The notes beneath the pieces are model-generated. The model saw only the letters and a program-made list of their open reading frames with translations. It searched no databases and had not been told where the DNA came from. Source: Thysanoteuthis rhombus (lineage: Eukaryota; Mollusca; Cephalopoda; Oegopsida; Thysanoteuthidae). From it: DNA of 64,000 nucleotides. The translations under genes and the position numbers were made by a program. The DNA lies in contig OY735237.1 of the NCBI GenBank assembly GCA_963457665.1, positions 1,402,001-1,466,000 of the forward strand, in the 5' to 3' direction. This document shows, in pieces, positions 19,720 through 32,395 of the stretch; the first letter of the stretch is position 1, and the number at the start of each line of letters is the position of its first letter.

Positions 19720-21077
19720 GAAAAAGAATCGAAATCACTTGTTTTAGCCTTGAGGAAATCAAGAACACATGCAAGAGCCTTAACCACTCAGCAACGATGA
19801 CTTCACATTTTGTGTATTGAAGATTCCACACATTGAATCTCTTCATTCGTTACTGAGTTATATCGATGGGGTCTTTTAATAATGATCTAAATGAATAGAA
19901 GATATTTCAACTAATTTTGAAATAGACTTATTTTGATTAGTATGAATTATCTAAAATCCAAGTCAAAATCACCAAATTCCACCAAGTCTGACAAACATTC
20001 AAGTACCTTACCAACGTGACATCATTTTATTAGAGAATAGCGGTTACGCACTTAGTTACTAATTTGAATTGTTTGAATTTCGTCATAACAATCACTGCTG
20101 TTTAGAAATTGATTTTTTCAAATTTATTAAAGTGTCAAAGCATATAGAATGAAAGTAACTTGACTTATCTGGTAGCTGATATTATAGTCTATACTGGGGC
20201 CACAGATCGGTGTCTGAGTCTAAGTGAAAAACATGGGGATTTTGAATGCTGATTTTCATGACAGTTCATCCCTCTTTGAGGAGTAGATCAACCCAAGTCG
20301 GACAGATTTGTTAGACCCAAACACTAGCGTTATAACATTTGGTGCTAGAAATTGACTCATATAACAATGACAGATATTTCGACTAATTTTGTCTTCGATC
20401 AAAATGAAGTTTCTTTTTTATTAACATGGATTAAGTAAATTAAGGCTCAAAACTAAAATTCAATCCCACGTGGACAATTATACAGTGAAACTTGATCTCC
20501 ATTTTGACTGTTTAATCGTCGCCGTACGGTTACAGCTCGATTGAGAGTTGGGGCAAAAAGCAACTGGTTGGAGGTAAAAGCTATTCATTATTAAAATGTG
20601 TTATTCTAAAAATATGATACCTCATTGAAAAAAAATCCTTCCTTCAACATCTGGTGTGGATTAGAATTTCTGATTATTTGTAGTTTAAAAAATAAAAAGA
20701 CCAAACTCAACCATATTTTTCGATTAACCAGCTAAGTTATCCAGGGGGAAATAATAACACCAAGACCCCAGAAGAAATTGTCAATGAAAGTTGTACAATT
20801 ACTCTCATCACACTCACTAGGGAATAACTGTGGTGTACTTAAATTATTTTGATATGATATAAGGAATATGTATTTTCACTCAAAATAGCTAGATCTAGCT
20901 TGACATTCTTTAGCAGCTCCGTTATAACGTGGTTGGCTCTCTTGGACCTAATTTTGTCTTCGTTCGAAATTGATTTGTTTAAATTGAACTGAATTTAGGC
21001 TCAAATCACAAAGTTTCACCAGGTTTAACTGAACACTGAAGAAATTAATTTACTAACAAAACGGAAAAAAGTCTTAT
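19720..21077. other. tRNA-repeat spacer, unit 2
   Basis: This contains the spacer block at 20000-20290, half of a Leu-like fossil at about 20451-20493 cut by the internal deletion, and the type I upstream flank with AAAATAGCTAGATCTAGC near 20882. No gene is supported. Confidence 0.55.
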
Positions 21078-21159
21078 AGCACGAGTGGGGTTCGAACCCA
21101 CGCGGACAATTGTCCATTGGAACTTAAGTCCAACGCCTTAACCACTCGGCCATCGTGCT
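21078..21159 (-). tRNA. tRNA-Leu(UAA), type I, unit 2
   Basis: Intact 82-nt sequence with acceptor AGCACGA/TCGTGCT, anticodon arm TTGGA-CTTAAGT-TCCAA (UAA), variable arm GGACAATTGTCC and T arm GTGGG-TTCGAAC-CCCAC. A run of six T follows the 3' end by about eleven bases on the minus strand. It survived in a unit that lost three neighbouring segments. Confidence 0.95.
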
Positions 21160-21363
21160 TATGGATATTAGCGTAAAACCATTATACCAATGGATAATTA
21201 CAATCAATAAAAACAGCGTTGTTGACAGAATAGTCAAAACTGAGAGGATAGCCACTGGTATTGTTTTGGTCTCCTTGGCCGAATGGTTTAAAGTGCTGTT
21301 TTCATGAAATAGGAATTTTGAGTTCAGATCTCACTAAGACATAAACTATTAAAGATGTTATGT

Positions 21364-22116
21364 TGATTTTGACTGTTATGTTCTAATCGTCGATATGATT
21401 GTTACATATGACTTTCGTTTTACTGAAATTCATGTGTAGGCCAACTTTTTTGCTTTCTTTGTTTAGTTCATTGAGTTGGAGGTCGTGTAGTTTCTCTGCA
21501 AAAAGAACAATGTCGTCTGCAAATCTTAGGTTGCTTAGATATTCACCGTCTTTTTTGATTCTTCTATTTTCCCAGTCTAGTCTTCTGAAGATCATCTCGA
21601 GGCAGGCTGTGAAGAGTGTAGGTGAGCTGGTATCTTACCCCTTTTTGGAGCTGAAAGGGCCCCGAGTTGCTCTGATTCTATATATGTTGCAGCACTTTGA
21701 TGTATATGGGGTCTACACCTTGAAGAGAGATGGCCTTCATAACCATGGGAATTTCTACTGAGTCAAATGCCTTCTTGAAGTTTATAAATGCTACAGTGAG
21801 TGGCATTTTGTATTCTACTGCTTTCTCTTTCTGCTGATGTATCGAATGCAGGCTGTCCATTGCCGAGTTGCTTCTTCTAAAGCCAGTTTGCTCTCGTTGT
21901 TGCTTATCATCTAGTGTTTTCGTGATCTGGTTGGTGATGATTTTTGATGATACGTTCGTTCATGCAGTTGAATAGGCTTATAGGCCTTTAGTTGTTGATG
22001 TCTTTGAGGTTTCCTTTTTAATGCAGAAGCATTATGATTGCTGTGTTCCAGTCTTTCGGGACTTTACTCTATTTTAGATACGAGTGAAATAGAATAGCTA
22101 GCCTTTTGTTGACGAT
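21364..22116 (-). mobile_element. RTE-type LINE fragment, unit 2, 3' part deleted
   Basis: Same insertion as 12088-13480 but lacking the carboxy-terminal third and tail through the unit 2 deletion. It retains RPISLLNCM-type sequence, motif A (FKKAFDSVEIPM), CLEMIFRRLDW, the motif C segment LRFADDIVLFAEKLHDLQ and NKESKKVGLHMNFSKTK. The motif A region here (KMPLTVAFINFKKAFDSV) is a little closer to the expected form than in the other units, but the first catalytic aspartate is replaced (FINF for F-DF). Confidence 0.9.
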
Positions 22117-22862
22117 CTCATATCATATCCAAAAATCGAAGTACGTAACTGCAATACTCTAATAAAATCATGTCACGGTGGTGAAGTACTTTAGTAAGAG
22201 GGGTGCCAAAAGAAAGGAGTGTCCGTAGTTTCCGAAGACGAAGTGAGGGTCGAATCATTGTGAATCTTTTGGAACAGAGTTTTTGAATCACTTTCTTTCC
22301 GGCCAGATCTGGCCGTCCCTCCTCAATTAAGCTAATATATATCTACACTAGCTGATTAAATTGGATACGTGTAATAAAAGCGATTGTAAACTTCTTGTGA
22401 TTAATTTGTTCTTGGTCTTCCTACAAAGTTATTACATTCGATGGATCAACTGAAAATCGAAAAATATCGTGGAGTTTGGCCATTTTCAACAAAAACAAAA
22501 TATATCTGGCAACACTAGTTGGTAAATAATGGATTTTCAAAATTTTGAGAAACAGATTTTAAATGTTGAATGAACGTTTTATAAACCAAGTTACAGCGAG
22601 TATTTTCATTAAATTCAGGAGCAACTGAATACCACTGACTAAGATTCGAACTCACGGTCTCTTGTTTCATCAGATCAGTGTTCAATTCCCTTGAACTCTA
22701 AGTATAAAGTAATTTTCGCTAGTTAAGTGGGCACAAAATAGAAAAATATAGCAGATTTTTTTTGTGTTAAATTTTGACAACGATAACATTAATGTTCATG
22801 ATCTGATAAAATTCAGACATAAGATATAATGGTTAAAACAAATGGTCGAAAGTTTGATTTAT

Positions 22863-23858
22863 CCCTGCATGGGTTCGAACCCCACTCATGCTATCGTCCT
22901 ATGTAGTTCTGTATGCACATTGATGAGAATCGTTGAAATAAGAATTGTCTTGGATGCCAAAGACTCAGAAGGCCGAGTGGTTAGGGCGTTGGACTTAAAT
23001 TCCAATGGACAAATGTCTGCATATGTTCGTACCCCACCCCTGCCATCCTTCTATGTAATTTTGTATGTACATTGATAAGAATCGTTGTTATAAAAATGGT
23101 CAAGAATTGCCAACAGCTCCATGGCCGAGTGGTTAAAACGTTGGACTCAAGTTCCAATGGACAAATGTCTGCATGTGTTCAAACAGCATTTGTGCTATGC
23201 TCCCATGTAGTTTTGTATGTTGATTGATGAGAAATCGTTTGAATAAGAATGGTCGAGAACGACAAACAGCTACATGGCTGAGTGGTTTAGATGTTGGTCA
23301 AAAGTTCCAGTGGACAAATGTCGGTGTGGGTTTGAACCTAAATCTTGCTATCCTCCCACCTTTGTATGTACATTGATGAGAATCAGTGTAAAAAGAATGA
23401 CAATGATTAGTGGTTAGGGCGTTGGAATTAAGTTGCAATGGACAAATGTCTGCGTGTGTTAAAACCCCACTCCTGCTATCCTACAATGTAGTTTTGTATG
23501 TACATTGATGAAAATCGTTGAAATAAGAATTGTCTAGAATGACAAACAGCATGATGGCCATGTAGTTTTGGATGTATAAATTTTGAGCAGTTCGTTTAAA
23601 ATAGAATAGTCAAGAATGACAAACAACACGATGGCTGAGTGGTAAAGGCATTGGACTTGAGTTCCAATGGACAAATGTCTGCATGGGTTCGAACCCCACT
23701 CTTGCTATTCTCCCCTGTAGTTTTGTATGTACATTGATGATAATTGTTGAAATGATAATTGTCAAGAATGACAAACAGCACGGTGGCCGTGTGGTTAAGG
23801 CGTTGGGCTCAAATTCCAATCGACAAACATCTGCATGGTTTTTAATCCTATTCATGCT
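22863..23858 (+). pseudogene. array of tRNA-Leu-like sequences, unit 2
   Basis: About seven Leu-like pieces on the plus strand: a 3' half at 22863-22891, then 22961-23044, 23115-23196, 23268-23350, a 5'-damaged one at about 23398-23473, a stub at about 23548-23575, and two full-length ones at 23625-23706 and 23777-23858. The copy at 23625-23706 is 82 nt and pairs well, with one acceptor mismatch, but its anticodon loop is CTTGAGT, reading UGA in a Leu body. Truncated members show that copies are lost as well as gained. Confidence 0.82.
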
Positions 23859-23880
23859 TTTCTAAATACCATTTAATAAT

Positions 23881-23905
23881 TGGTTGGGTGGATCTACACC
23901 CAACC
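23881..23905. other. 9-bp hairpin after the Leu-like array
   Basis: GGTTGGGTG, a six-base loop GATCTA, then CACCCAACC forms a perfect 9-bp stem. The same hairpin follows the array in unit 3 (about 36469-36492) and, with changes in the stem and loop, in unit 4 (about 49039-49062). It is absent at this position in unit 1. Function unknown. Confidence 0.8.
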
Positions 23906-23909
23906 TTTG

Positions 23910-26287
23910 ATATAGATTTTTTGTGTTTCGTTAATAAATCAATTTCATTAGTATTTGTCAAATTTAATGAAACTTTGTGATTGGAAGGTGTTTCATTAAA
24001 TTCATTTTTTCTTCAAAAAGGAGACAAATTTAAGTTCAAGAATTCCAACTTCTTTATAACTTAGCTGCAATAGTATTTATCTATTTCAAAGATAGATTTA
24101 GCTCTTTTCAGTGATATTTCATAATCCTCATATCATATTAAAAGGATTTAAGTGATCCACATTTTTTTAATGACTGTAATTTCACAACTTTCATCGATAA
24201 TTTGTTCAAGGGTGTTTTTTTCTATGGAATGCTTCGGATAAATTAGCTTTTTATTTAGAAATTTACTTTTATTTTAAACTATAAACCACAAGAAATAATT
24301 GGACACACCAGAAGATAAAAGAAAGATTTTTTAAGATTCTGTCACTTATTGAATACAATATAGTGTAAATATCGAGTTACCTTCTTTTGGAAAATTCATT
24401 TTAGAATCAGGGATACTACATTTCTCTCATTAGAATTAGCGTTGAGTAAGAATAACCCTCGTGATATTCAAACTCATGACCCGCCGGTCTACGAGACAAG
24501 CGTTCTGGACCACAGAGCTATGGTTCCCGGCTCTTTTTCAGCTTAGTTTTGACGGGTGTTCATTGTTTTGATAATGGTTTCGTGACAAGAATTATTTGCA
24601 CACCAGGCTGAGTGGTCAAGATGTTGAACTAACGTTTCATTTGATGATTGTTAACGTGGGATCGAAATTCATTTTTGAGCCTCAATTTACTGAATTCATG
24701 TTAATCTCACATCCATGTTTTATTGTTGGGGGCTTGTAATACTCATATGTAAGAATGGCAGCTATCTCGAATGATTTCGTCTCTGATTGAAATTAACTTT
24801 TTTTGATTTGCATGAATTTACTAAATTTAGGCTCAAATTCACCAGGTTGACGAAATCCTTAAGAAAACAGAAAAAAAAGTTTGATGACATTGGAGAGGTT
24901 CGAACTTACTTTGGTCATCGTCCATTGAGACTCATGACCAACACCTTAAAAGCTTTGCCATCGAGCTTAGCGGTTAATGTTTTAGACTGTTATACTCACG
25001 AATAATACCTGTTAATAAACGTAGCATTACTGACCGAGAGATCAAAACTTAGATGAAAACCTTTGGTTTCGTGTTTGTTTCTAAAGCTCAGATGTTTAAA
25101 GCACTGATCTCATAAGTCAAGCAATGCTGAGTTCGAACATTACAACGACATAAACCTGTTCGTTATGATTCACAAAATTAAAAAACAATGTCCTGCATTT
25201 ATTTTCTACTGTTGGCAATCATGTTATTAATGGCCAAAATCTGCTATATACTTCGATTTTCCAAAAAACAGAAAATCACTTTATGCTAAGACCAAGGAAG
25301 AAATCATTCATTGCAAACTTTTATAAATATATGGATTTTCATCATAGCTCAGAGTTTTAAAGCACTGTTCTCATAAACCAGGAATTGTGAGTTAGAACCT
25401 TATGACAGTGTAGCCCTGCACGTCATCGTTCACAAAATTTTCAAGAAGTCCTTCGTTTACTTTCTAGTGTTAATAGTTGATAATGGCCAAAATCTGTTAT
25501 ATTCTTTGATTTCTCGTTAACAGAATATTACTTTATACTTTGATATTTTGGTCTTCAAGACCAAAGAAAAAATGATCAGTAAAAATCGTACATTTGCTTT
25601 TATTACACTTATCTGATTAAATCTGTTATTGTAAATTTTCATTGGCTAAATTGGAGGTGGTACACCAGATCTAGCTGGATTAGGGCTAATTCAAAATCTT
25701 CTTTCCCCACACTCTCACTTCTCCTTCACCTTCACTTTGCTGCTGGCACTCCTTTATTTTGTCCCCCTCTCTTATTAAAGGACATTATGATGGTGACATT
25801 ATCCTATAAAAGTCACACACTTTAATTATCGTGATATATGAAGACAATGTATTTTCACTCAGCTTCGTTATTGATTTGAATCGTTTGGATTTTATCAAAA
25901 CAATCATTGCTTTCTAGAAATTAAAGGTTTAAATCCATTAGACAGTCAAAGTATGTAGAATGATAGTAACTTGGTCTGTCTGGACACTGATATAATCGTC
26001 TATTTCTTCACTGGTACCACAGGTCAGTGTTCAAGTTCAAGTAAAAACAATATTTTTTATACTGATTTCCATGCTAGAAAGATCCATCCCACTTGGAAGA
26101 TTAGGTCTACACAATCTTCCAGATTCAAGTTATAATGTACAATGTGATAATCATCTACAACAATGATGGACACTTCGATTGAAATAGGGTTTTGTTGAAT
26201 AGCTTGAATTGAGTAAATTAAGACACAATAAAGTTTCACTAGGTTCGATGAACAGTAAAGAAAATTAATTCTATGGGAAAAGGTCCT
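23910..26287. other. spacer with decayed tRNA pairs, unit 2
   Basis: Thr-like minus at 24453-24527, Leu-like plus at 24600-24672, Leu-like minus at 24884-24967, and Thr-like plus near 25070-25145 and 25355-25415, then the conserved spacer block at 25725-26110. No protein-coding gene is supported. Confidence 0.6.
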
Positions 26288-26369
26288 AGCAAGAGTGGGG
26301 CTCGAACCCACGCGGACAATCGTCCATTGGAACTTAAGTCCAACGCCTTAACCACTCGGCCATCGTGCT
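26288..26369 (-). tRNA. tRNA-Leu(UAA), type II, unit 2, one acceptor mismatch
   Basis: 82 nt with anticodon UAA, normal D, anticodon and variable arms, and T arm GTGGG-TTCGAGC-CCCAC. The 3' acceptor strand is TCTTGCT instead of TCGTGCT, leaving one mispair in the seven-base stem. A TTTT tract follows. It may be functional but slightly degraded. Confidence 0.85.
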
Positions 26370-27707
26370 CATTGATGCATAATCCAAAACATTATATCCA
26401 TTGATCAGAGCTTTTAATAAACACCGGGGTGTTGGCTGAGAGATTAATCAAAACAAATAACAATCAACAGATTTGCGTCAATAATGCAGTGGTTTTGAAC
26501 AATGGTTTCGTAAACCACGGATCCTGAGTTTGAATTTCAATGTGGACAATATCATACCGGGCTTAATTCAATAAAAAACATATCTGAGACCTAGTTTAGA
26601 ATCTGATGGAAAGTTATTTCAATAAATGATTTGTACTTAAAAGATTTTTTCATTAATTCTTGGATAAAATATTGCACTATTAATTTCAACGAGCTTTTAC
26701 CTAACGTATATTTGCTTTTTTTCTCACTTTGATTCTGAGTTCGATTCTTGCTGAAGGCCATTGAAAGTCCAATGCCTTAACCACTAAGCCCTGGTGCTAT
26801 TCATTCATTATACTAAACTGTTACATCAATAATAAACAAATGTTAATAAACAACACTAAACACACGTTGTTGGCTCAGATATTAAGCAGAACTAAAGATT
26901 CTCTGTCATGTTTGCATCAATAGATCAATGGATTACAGCTACTAATCCCGTAAACCAAGAGTCGTGAGTTCGAATACCTTTGAGGGCATTATCGGGTGGA
27001 ACTTGTTTAGATAAAAGAAAAGAATATGTAGATAACGTGAAAAATATGTATTTTCACTCAGCCTTGATAAATGAATTAAAATTGTTTGAATTTTCTCGTA
27101 GCAATCACTGCTTCAGGAGATTGAATCAATTTCTACCAAAATTCAAGATTTGGTTTAATTGATAAAACGTAAATATGAGGTGAATGAAATTATATTAGCA
27201 TGATAATGCAAATTCAATTGAGAAAATAAAAGAAGAACCATAAGTTCACTGATACGTCCACCGTCCTTGGTGGTTGTTTGAGGGGGGGGGAGGAAGAAGA
27301 GCAAGTAGTCTTTATTTGAGTTACTTTATTCTTATACTTGCAATATGGAATTATTCCAAGAGTATTATTCCCAAGAAATATCAAAAATGGCTTTTTTTAT
27401 TAAAAAAATAATTGCCAAACTTAGACATTCTATGATTGCATCATAACATTAATGAAGTCACGTTCAATTATTACATCTTATCATCACTGATATGACGCCT
27501 TTAATGTTATCACATCTCTTCCTTCGTATTTTTGTGTATCTAACTAAGTAATAAGCTCATTTGCATTATTTTTCTTTATTTGTTTCACTCTGACGCATCT
27601 CATTGGTTAGTTTTTCTTCTTCTTATGATATATTGACTACGTCATAATTTACGTCATAGAAACTCTTACGTGCCAATCCATACGTAAATAAGTTTGTCAT
27701 TTTGGAC

Positions 27708-27709
<2 letters not shown>
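26370..27709. other. right part of unit 2: tRNA fossils and AT-rich DNA
   Basis: Thr-like (CGU) sequence near 26475-26545, Leu-like minus relic near 26725-26798, Thr-like relic near 26920-26995, then AT-rich sequence matching the end of unit 1, with a GGGGGGGGG tract near 27282. Nothing coding is supported. Confidence 0.6.

Positions 27710-27802
<93 letters not shown>
27710..27802. repeat. (AT)n then (TG)n microsatellite, unit 2
   Basis: About 60 bp of AT followed by about 30 bp of TG. The TG part is shared with unit 3 but absent from units 1 and 4, which supports a close link between units 2 and 3 at this end. Confidence 0.97.
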
Positions 27803-27805
<3 letters not shown>

Positions 27806-28049
27806 AATCCTTCAGAATGATCACAAATTGTATTATATTATGTAGAAACTACTTTTCCGTATTTTTATTTATTCATTTACTCATTTATTTGTTCGTCATG
27901 TACTTCAATGCAATATTCATTCATCCAGATCTGTATCGCTTGATTGTAATTTCCCCTGCCTCAAAATTTCGGTCAAAAATATGAACTAAAATAGCTTCAA
28001 AATCTCTGAATTTCAACCAATTTCGTATAAAATATTCCAATTAACCCCC

Positions 28050-29100
28050 AAACAAGCCATGAAACGGAGGAGAAAAGGAGCAGCCCCTGGACAAGACAAC
28101 ATTACCATCAATCTACTCCGAAAAGCAGGTAAAATCATCACGAAGTAACTGGCTGTCCTTTTCAACTTATGTCTAAAACACAGCAAAGTCCCACATGCCT
28201 GGCACACTGCTATCATAATGCTCTTATACAAAAAAAAAAAACCTGAAAGACCTCAAGAACTACAGGCCTATAAGCCTACTCAACCGCATGAACAAACTTA
28301 TCACCAAAAATCATTACCAACCAGATCAGAAGAACACGAGATGAAAAACAACGACGAGAGAAAACTGGCTTTAGAAGAAGCTACTTAGCCATGGACAGCC
28401 TGCATTCGATAAATCAGCAGAAAGAAAAAGCAACAGAATACAAGCTGCCACTCACTGTAGCATTTATCGACTTCAAAAAGGCTTTCCACTCGGTGGAAAT
28501 CCCTATGGTCATGAAGGGCATCACTCTTCAAGGTGTAGACCACGTGTACGTTAGAGTGCTGCAACATATATACAATCACAGTAGCTCCTTCATCGGGCTA
28601 TATAAAGACTCAGACCCCTTTCAGCTCCAGAAAGGAGTAAGAAAAAATGATACCAACTCACCCAAACTCTTCACAGCCTGCCTTTAGATGATCTTCTGAA
28701 GACTAGACAGGGAGGGTAAAGATGGCGAGTATCCGAACAATCTCAGATTTGCAGACGACATTGCCCCTTTTGCAGAGAACCTACACGACTTTCAACAAAT
28801 GATAGATGAACTATATGAAGAGAGCAATGAAGTCGGCCTACACATGAACTTCAGCTAGACGAGGATCATGTTTAACAATCACATCGGAAATAAAAACACT
28901 AAGATCAAAATCGAGGACACAGAACTGGAGAAAGTAGATCACTACATCTACCTAGGAAAACAAATCTCCATGAATCCCTCAAAAGAAGAGATCAATGGCA
29001 AGCCTTTGGCAGAAGAAGCTCAACCTTCAAAAATAAGAAGATCCCATTAATCTTAAAAAGGAGGGTGTATAACCAATGTACCTTCCAAATAGTCACTTAT
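28050..29100 (+). mobile_element. RTE-type LINE fragment at the unit 2/3 junction
   Basis: About 1.05 kb of plus-strand RTE starting inside the reverse transcriptase domain (KGAAPGQDNITI) and running through a frameshifted stretch after the A-run near 28230, motif A (FIDFKKAFHSVEIPM), a stop at TACL*MIF, motif C region (NLRFADDIAPFAENLHDF) and the YLGKQISM segment to CACTTAT, where it joins the CT-rich repeat. It is very like 56120-57205 and shares that element's stop codon in CL*MIF and its A-run frameshift. This points to common descent by DNA duplication and not to separate insertions. Confidence 0.93.
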
Positions 29101-29754
29101 AATCTCACATTTGAACCACTGAGCGGTGGAAGTGAGAAAGATAAGCAGTAAGACTAGTTGCGTGAGTATCGAAAGGAAGAAGGAAGAAATAAAAAGAGAA
29201 AAGGGAAGAAAAAGAAAAAGGTGAGTTAATTCAGTAGAGGAGATATCAATAAAAGAAGGGACTTTTGCTTTTAAGTTAGGGGACCAATAGTTGGTTACCT
29301 GAAAAAGGTCAGAAGTGAATAGTTGGAAGTCTTCGGACGGTCTAGGGGCAACTGTTTCATGACTACTGGAAGTAGAAAGATTGATTGACCTGTCTGTGTC
29401 TATGTTCAATTTTGTTTTGTCTTCAAAAAAAGTCTAACAATATATTTTCAGTCTGGCGAAGGAAAAAGTTAAGATTTGATTTTGAATCCCAAGATGAGTT
29501 TTGTGTCTTTCTTTCCTTCCATTACAGCAGCTGCAGTGCATATGCATACATGGAAACTTATTAAGGTACATGATCGGCATACTCTCGCCATTATCCTTCT
29601 GTCATTGTTGTATATGATTATCACAGGCGTCATACACAATAATACGCCTTAGAAAGATTTTTCAGGACTATAAATAACGAAAAATATCTTGCATCACTGA
29701 ATAATAAAGTGTGAAAGTTTGAGAATAAAAAATTGAATCGTTATTAAATTTGAA
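29101..29754. repeat. CT-rich dispersed repeat and following spacer, unit 3
   Basis: Copy of 8334-9010. The minus strand has a 118-codon frame, also present in unit 4, that runs out of the CT-rich repeat into antisense RTE sequence. Because it bridges two unrelated repeats, I take it as a chance frame. Confidence 0.7.
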
Positions 29755-30200
29755 TAGCTCTTCCCTTCAACCTGTTGCTTCATTTTTTATCAAAATTTGC
29801 AATCAAACCTTAACCTTACGGTAACAATTACACTGGGTGAATCTTCCGTTCAACCTGTTGCATTTTTTCAATTAAAATTTGCAATAGGACCTTAACCCTA
29901 CGGTAATGATTACACTACGCAAATCTTCCCTTCAACACATTGTGTTTTTAAAAAAATCAAAACTTGTGATCACAACTTAACCCTACGGTAACAATTACCC
30001 TAGAGGAACTTCCCCTTCTACATGTAGCTTTTTTTTTCAATCAAAACTTGAAATTGGACCTTAACCCTACAGTAACAATTACACTGAGTGAATCTTCCCT
30101 TCAACCTGTTGCTTTTTTAAGATCAAAACTTGGAATCTGTCCTTTACCCTACAGTACCGATTACAATAGGAGCACCTTCTCTTTAACCTGTTGCCTAAAA
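29755..30200 (+). repeat. 84-bp minisatellite, unit 3, five copies
   Basis: Same organisation as unit 1, with a few substitutions such as CCTTAACCTTACGG in the first copy. Confidence 0.92.
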
Positions 30201-32313
30201 AAAAAATCGCAAACAGAAATAAAGAAAAAGAATCGAAATCACTTGTTTTAGCCTTGAGGAAATCAAGAACACATGCAAGAGCCTTAACCACTCAGCAACG
30301 ATGACTTCACATTTTGTGTATTGAAGATTCCACACATTGAATCTCTTCATTCGTTACTGAGTTATATCGATGGGATCTTTTAATAATGATCTAAATGAAT
30401 TGAAGATATTTCAACTAATTTTGAAATAGACTTATTTTGATTAGTATGAATTATCTAAAATCAAACTGAAAATCACCAAATTCCACCAAGTCTGACAAAC
30501 ATTCAAGTACCTTACCAACGTGACATCATTTTATTTGAGAATAGCGGTTACGCACTTCGTTACTAATTTGAATTGTTTGAATTTCGTCATAACAATCACT
30601 GCTGTTTAGAAATTGATTTTTTCAAATTTATTAAAGTGTCAAAGCATATAGAATGAAAGTAACTTGACCTATCTGGCAGCTGAGATTATAGTCTATACTG
30701 GGGCCACAGATCAGTGTCTGAGTCTAAGTGAAAAACATAGGGATTTCGAATGCTGATTTTCATGACAGTTCATCCCACTTTGAGGAGTCGATCAACCCAA
30801 GTCGGACAGATTTGTTGGACCCAAACACTAGCGTTATAACGTTGGGTGCTTGAAATTGACACATATAACAATGACAGATATTTCGACTAATTTTGTCTTC
30901 GATCAAAATGAAGTTTCTTTTTGATTAACATGGATTAAGTAAATTAAGGCTCAAAACTAAAATTCAATCCCAAGTGGACAATTATACAGTGAAACTTGAG
31001 TCCAAAGCTTTAATTAATCGGCCATCGTTCTAATTATTCTTAGCGCAAAACTGTTATCTCAACAATGTGCAAACGCTAAGGTAACTTCTATAGCTCTGTA
31101 GTCCAGAGCACCGGTATTATAAACAAAGTGTTCGTCAGTTCGAATCTAACTGAAGGTATTCTGGTTCAACACTTATTCTAATGGGCAAAGTACCTTATCT
31201 GGGTTATTAAAATAAATTTAACTTTACGAAAAATATAAAAATAGTAACTGAATATTTGACAGAATTAAAAAAAATATCCTCCATATTCAATGTTGGGAAT
31301 GTTTTAGCAAAAAACATTTGGATATTTTTAGCTGAAATGGCCAGAATCGGCTAGATTTCCAATTCACATGCTAAAGAAAATGTCTATATACTATGACTCC
31401 AAATATGTGCAAGTTACAATAAAAAAACCCAAACAAAACAAACAAACAAAAAATCAAGAGTTTTGGATGCTGATTTCCATGGTAGGGGGGTTAATTCAAA
31501 TCTCACCGGAGACATTCTGATTCAGCACCAACCATTCTGAAGGAAAAAAAATATAGCTGTAACCCAGATTTCAAAACATTGAGGTCAATGAAAAAGATGT
31601 CAACCAAATCGTTCCACTCTATTGTTCTCAAAATGTGGCAGAATGAAAAGAATTCTCCACATACCATCTAGAGTGTACTTCATTCCCTGGAGGTTAAAGT
31701 GTGTGGGTTCGATCCTCCTCGGTTCTTGCTCTTGATCTCCATTTTGACTGTTTAATCGTCGCCGTAGGGTTACTGCTCGATTGAGAGTTGGGGCAAAAAG
31801 CAACTGGTTGAAGGTAAAAACTATTCATAATTAAAATGTGTTATCCTCAAAATCTGATACTTCATTGAAAAAAATTCCTTCCTTCCACATCTGGTGTGGC
31901 TTAGAATTTCTGATTATTTCTAGTTTAAGAAATAAAAAGACCAAACTCAACCATATTTTTCGATTAACCAGCTAAGTTATCCAGGGGGAAATAATAACAC
32001 CAAGACCCCAGAAGAAATTGTCAATGAAAGTTGTACAATTACTCTCATCACACTCACTAGGGAAAAACTGTGGTGTACTTAAATTATTTTGATATAAGGA
32101 TAATGTATTTTCACTCAAAATAGCTATATCTAGCTTGACATTCTTTGGCAGCTCCGTTATAACGAGGTTGGCTCTCTTTGACCTAATTTTGTTTTTGCTC
32201 GAAATTGATTTGTTTAAATTAAACTGAATTAAGGCTCAAATCACAAAGTTTCACCAGGTTTAACTGAACAGTAAAGAAATCAATTTACTAATAAAACAGA
32301 AAAAAAGTCATGT
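30201..32313. other. tRNA-repeat spacer with Leu-like and Thr-like fossils, unit 3
   Basis: Spacer block at 30510-30800, Leu-like fossil minus at about 30952-31031, Thr-like plus at 31083-31160, then AT-rich spacer to the type I flank. No gene is supported. Confidence 0.6.
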
Positions 32314-32395
32314 AGCACGAGTGGGGTTCGAACCCACGCGGACAATTGTCCATTGGAACTTAAGTCCAACGCCTTAACCACTCGGCCATCGTGCT
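32314..32395 (-). tRNA. tRNA-Leu(UAA), type I, unit 3
   Basis: Intact 82-nt gene with the same arms as the other type I copies and a run of seven T shortly after the 3' end on the minus strand. Thr-like fossil at 32504-32574 follows in plus coordinates. Confidence 0.95.

Larger units (their letters stand above)
18856..28049 (+). repeat. tandem unit 2, internally deleted
   Basis: Collinear with unit 1 but shorter (9.2 kb). By comparison with units 1 and 3 it lacks about 1.23 kb at 18917/18918 (RTE into CT-rich repeat), about 0.74 kb at about 20493 (joining at a shared TTGA, removing a Leu/Thr fossil pair), and about 0.87 kb near 21363 (removing the type I downstream flank and the 3' end of the RTE). 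It keeps both tRNA-Leu genes. Confidence 0.94.

Noticed and set aside
29053-29409. 118-codon minus-strand frame repeated in unit 4 and partly in unit 1
   Set aside because: It crosses from the CT-rich repeat into antisense RTE sequence, has low complexity (Ser, Leu, Phe), and the diverged copy at 60345-60830 does not keep the frame.
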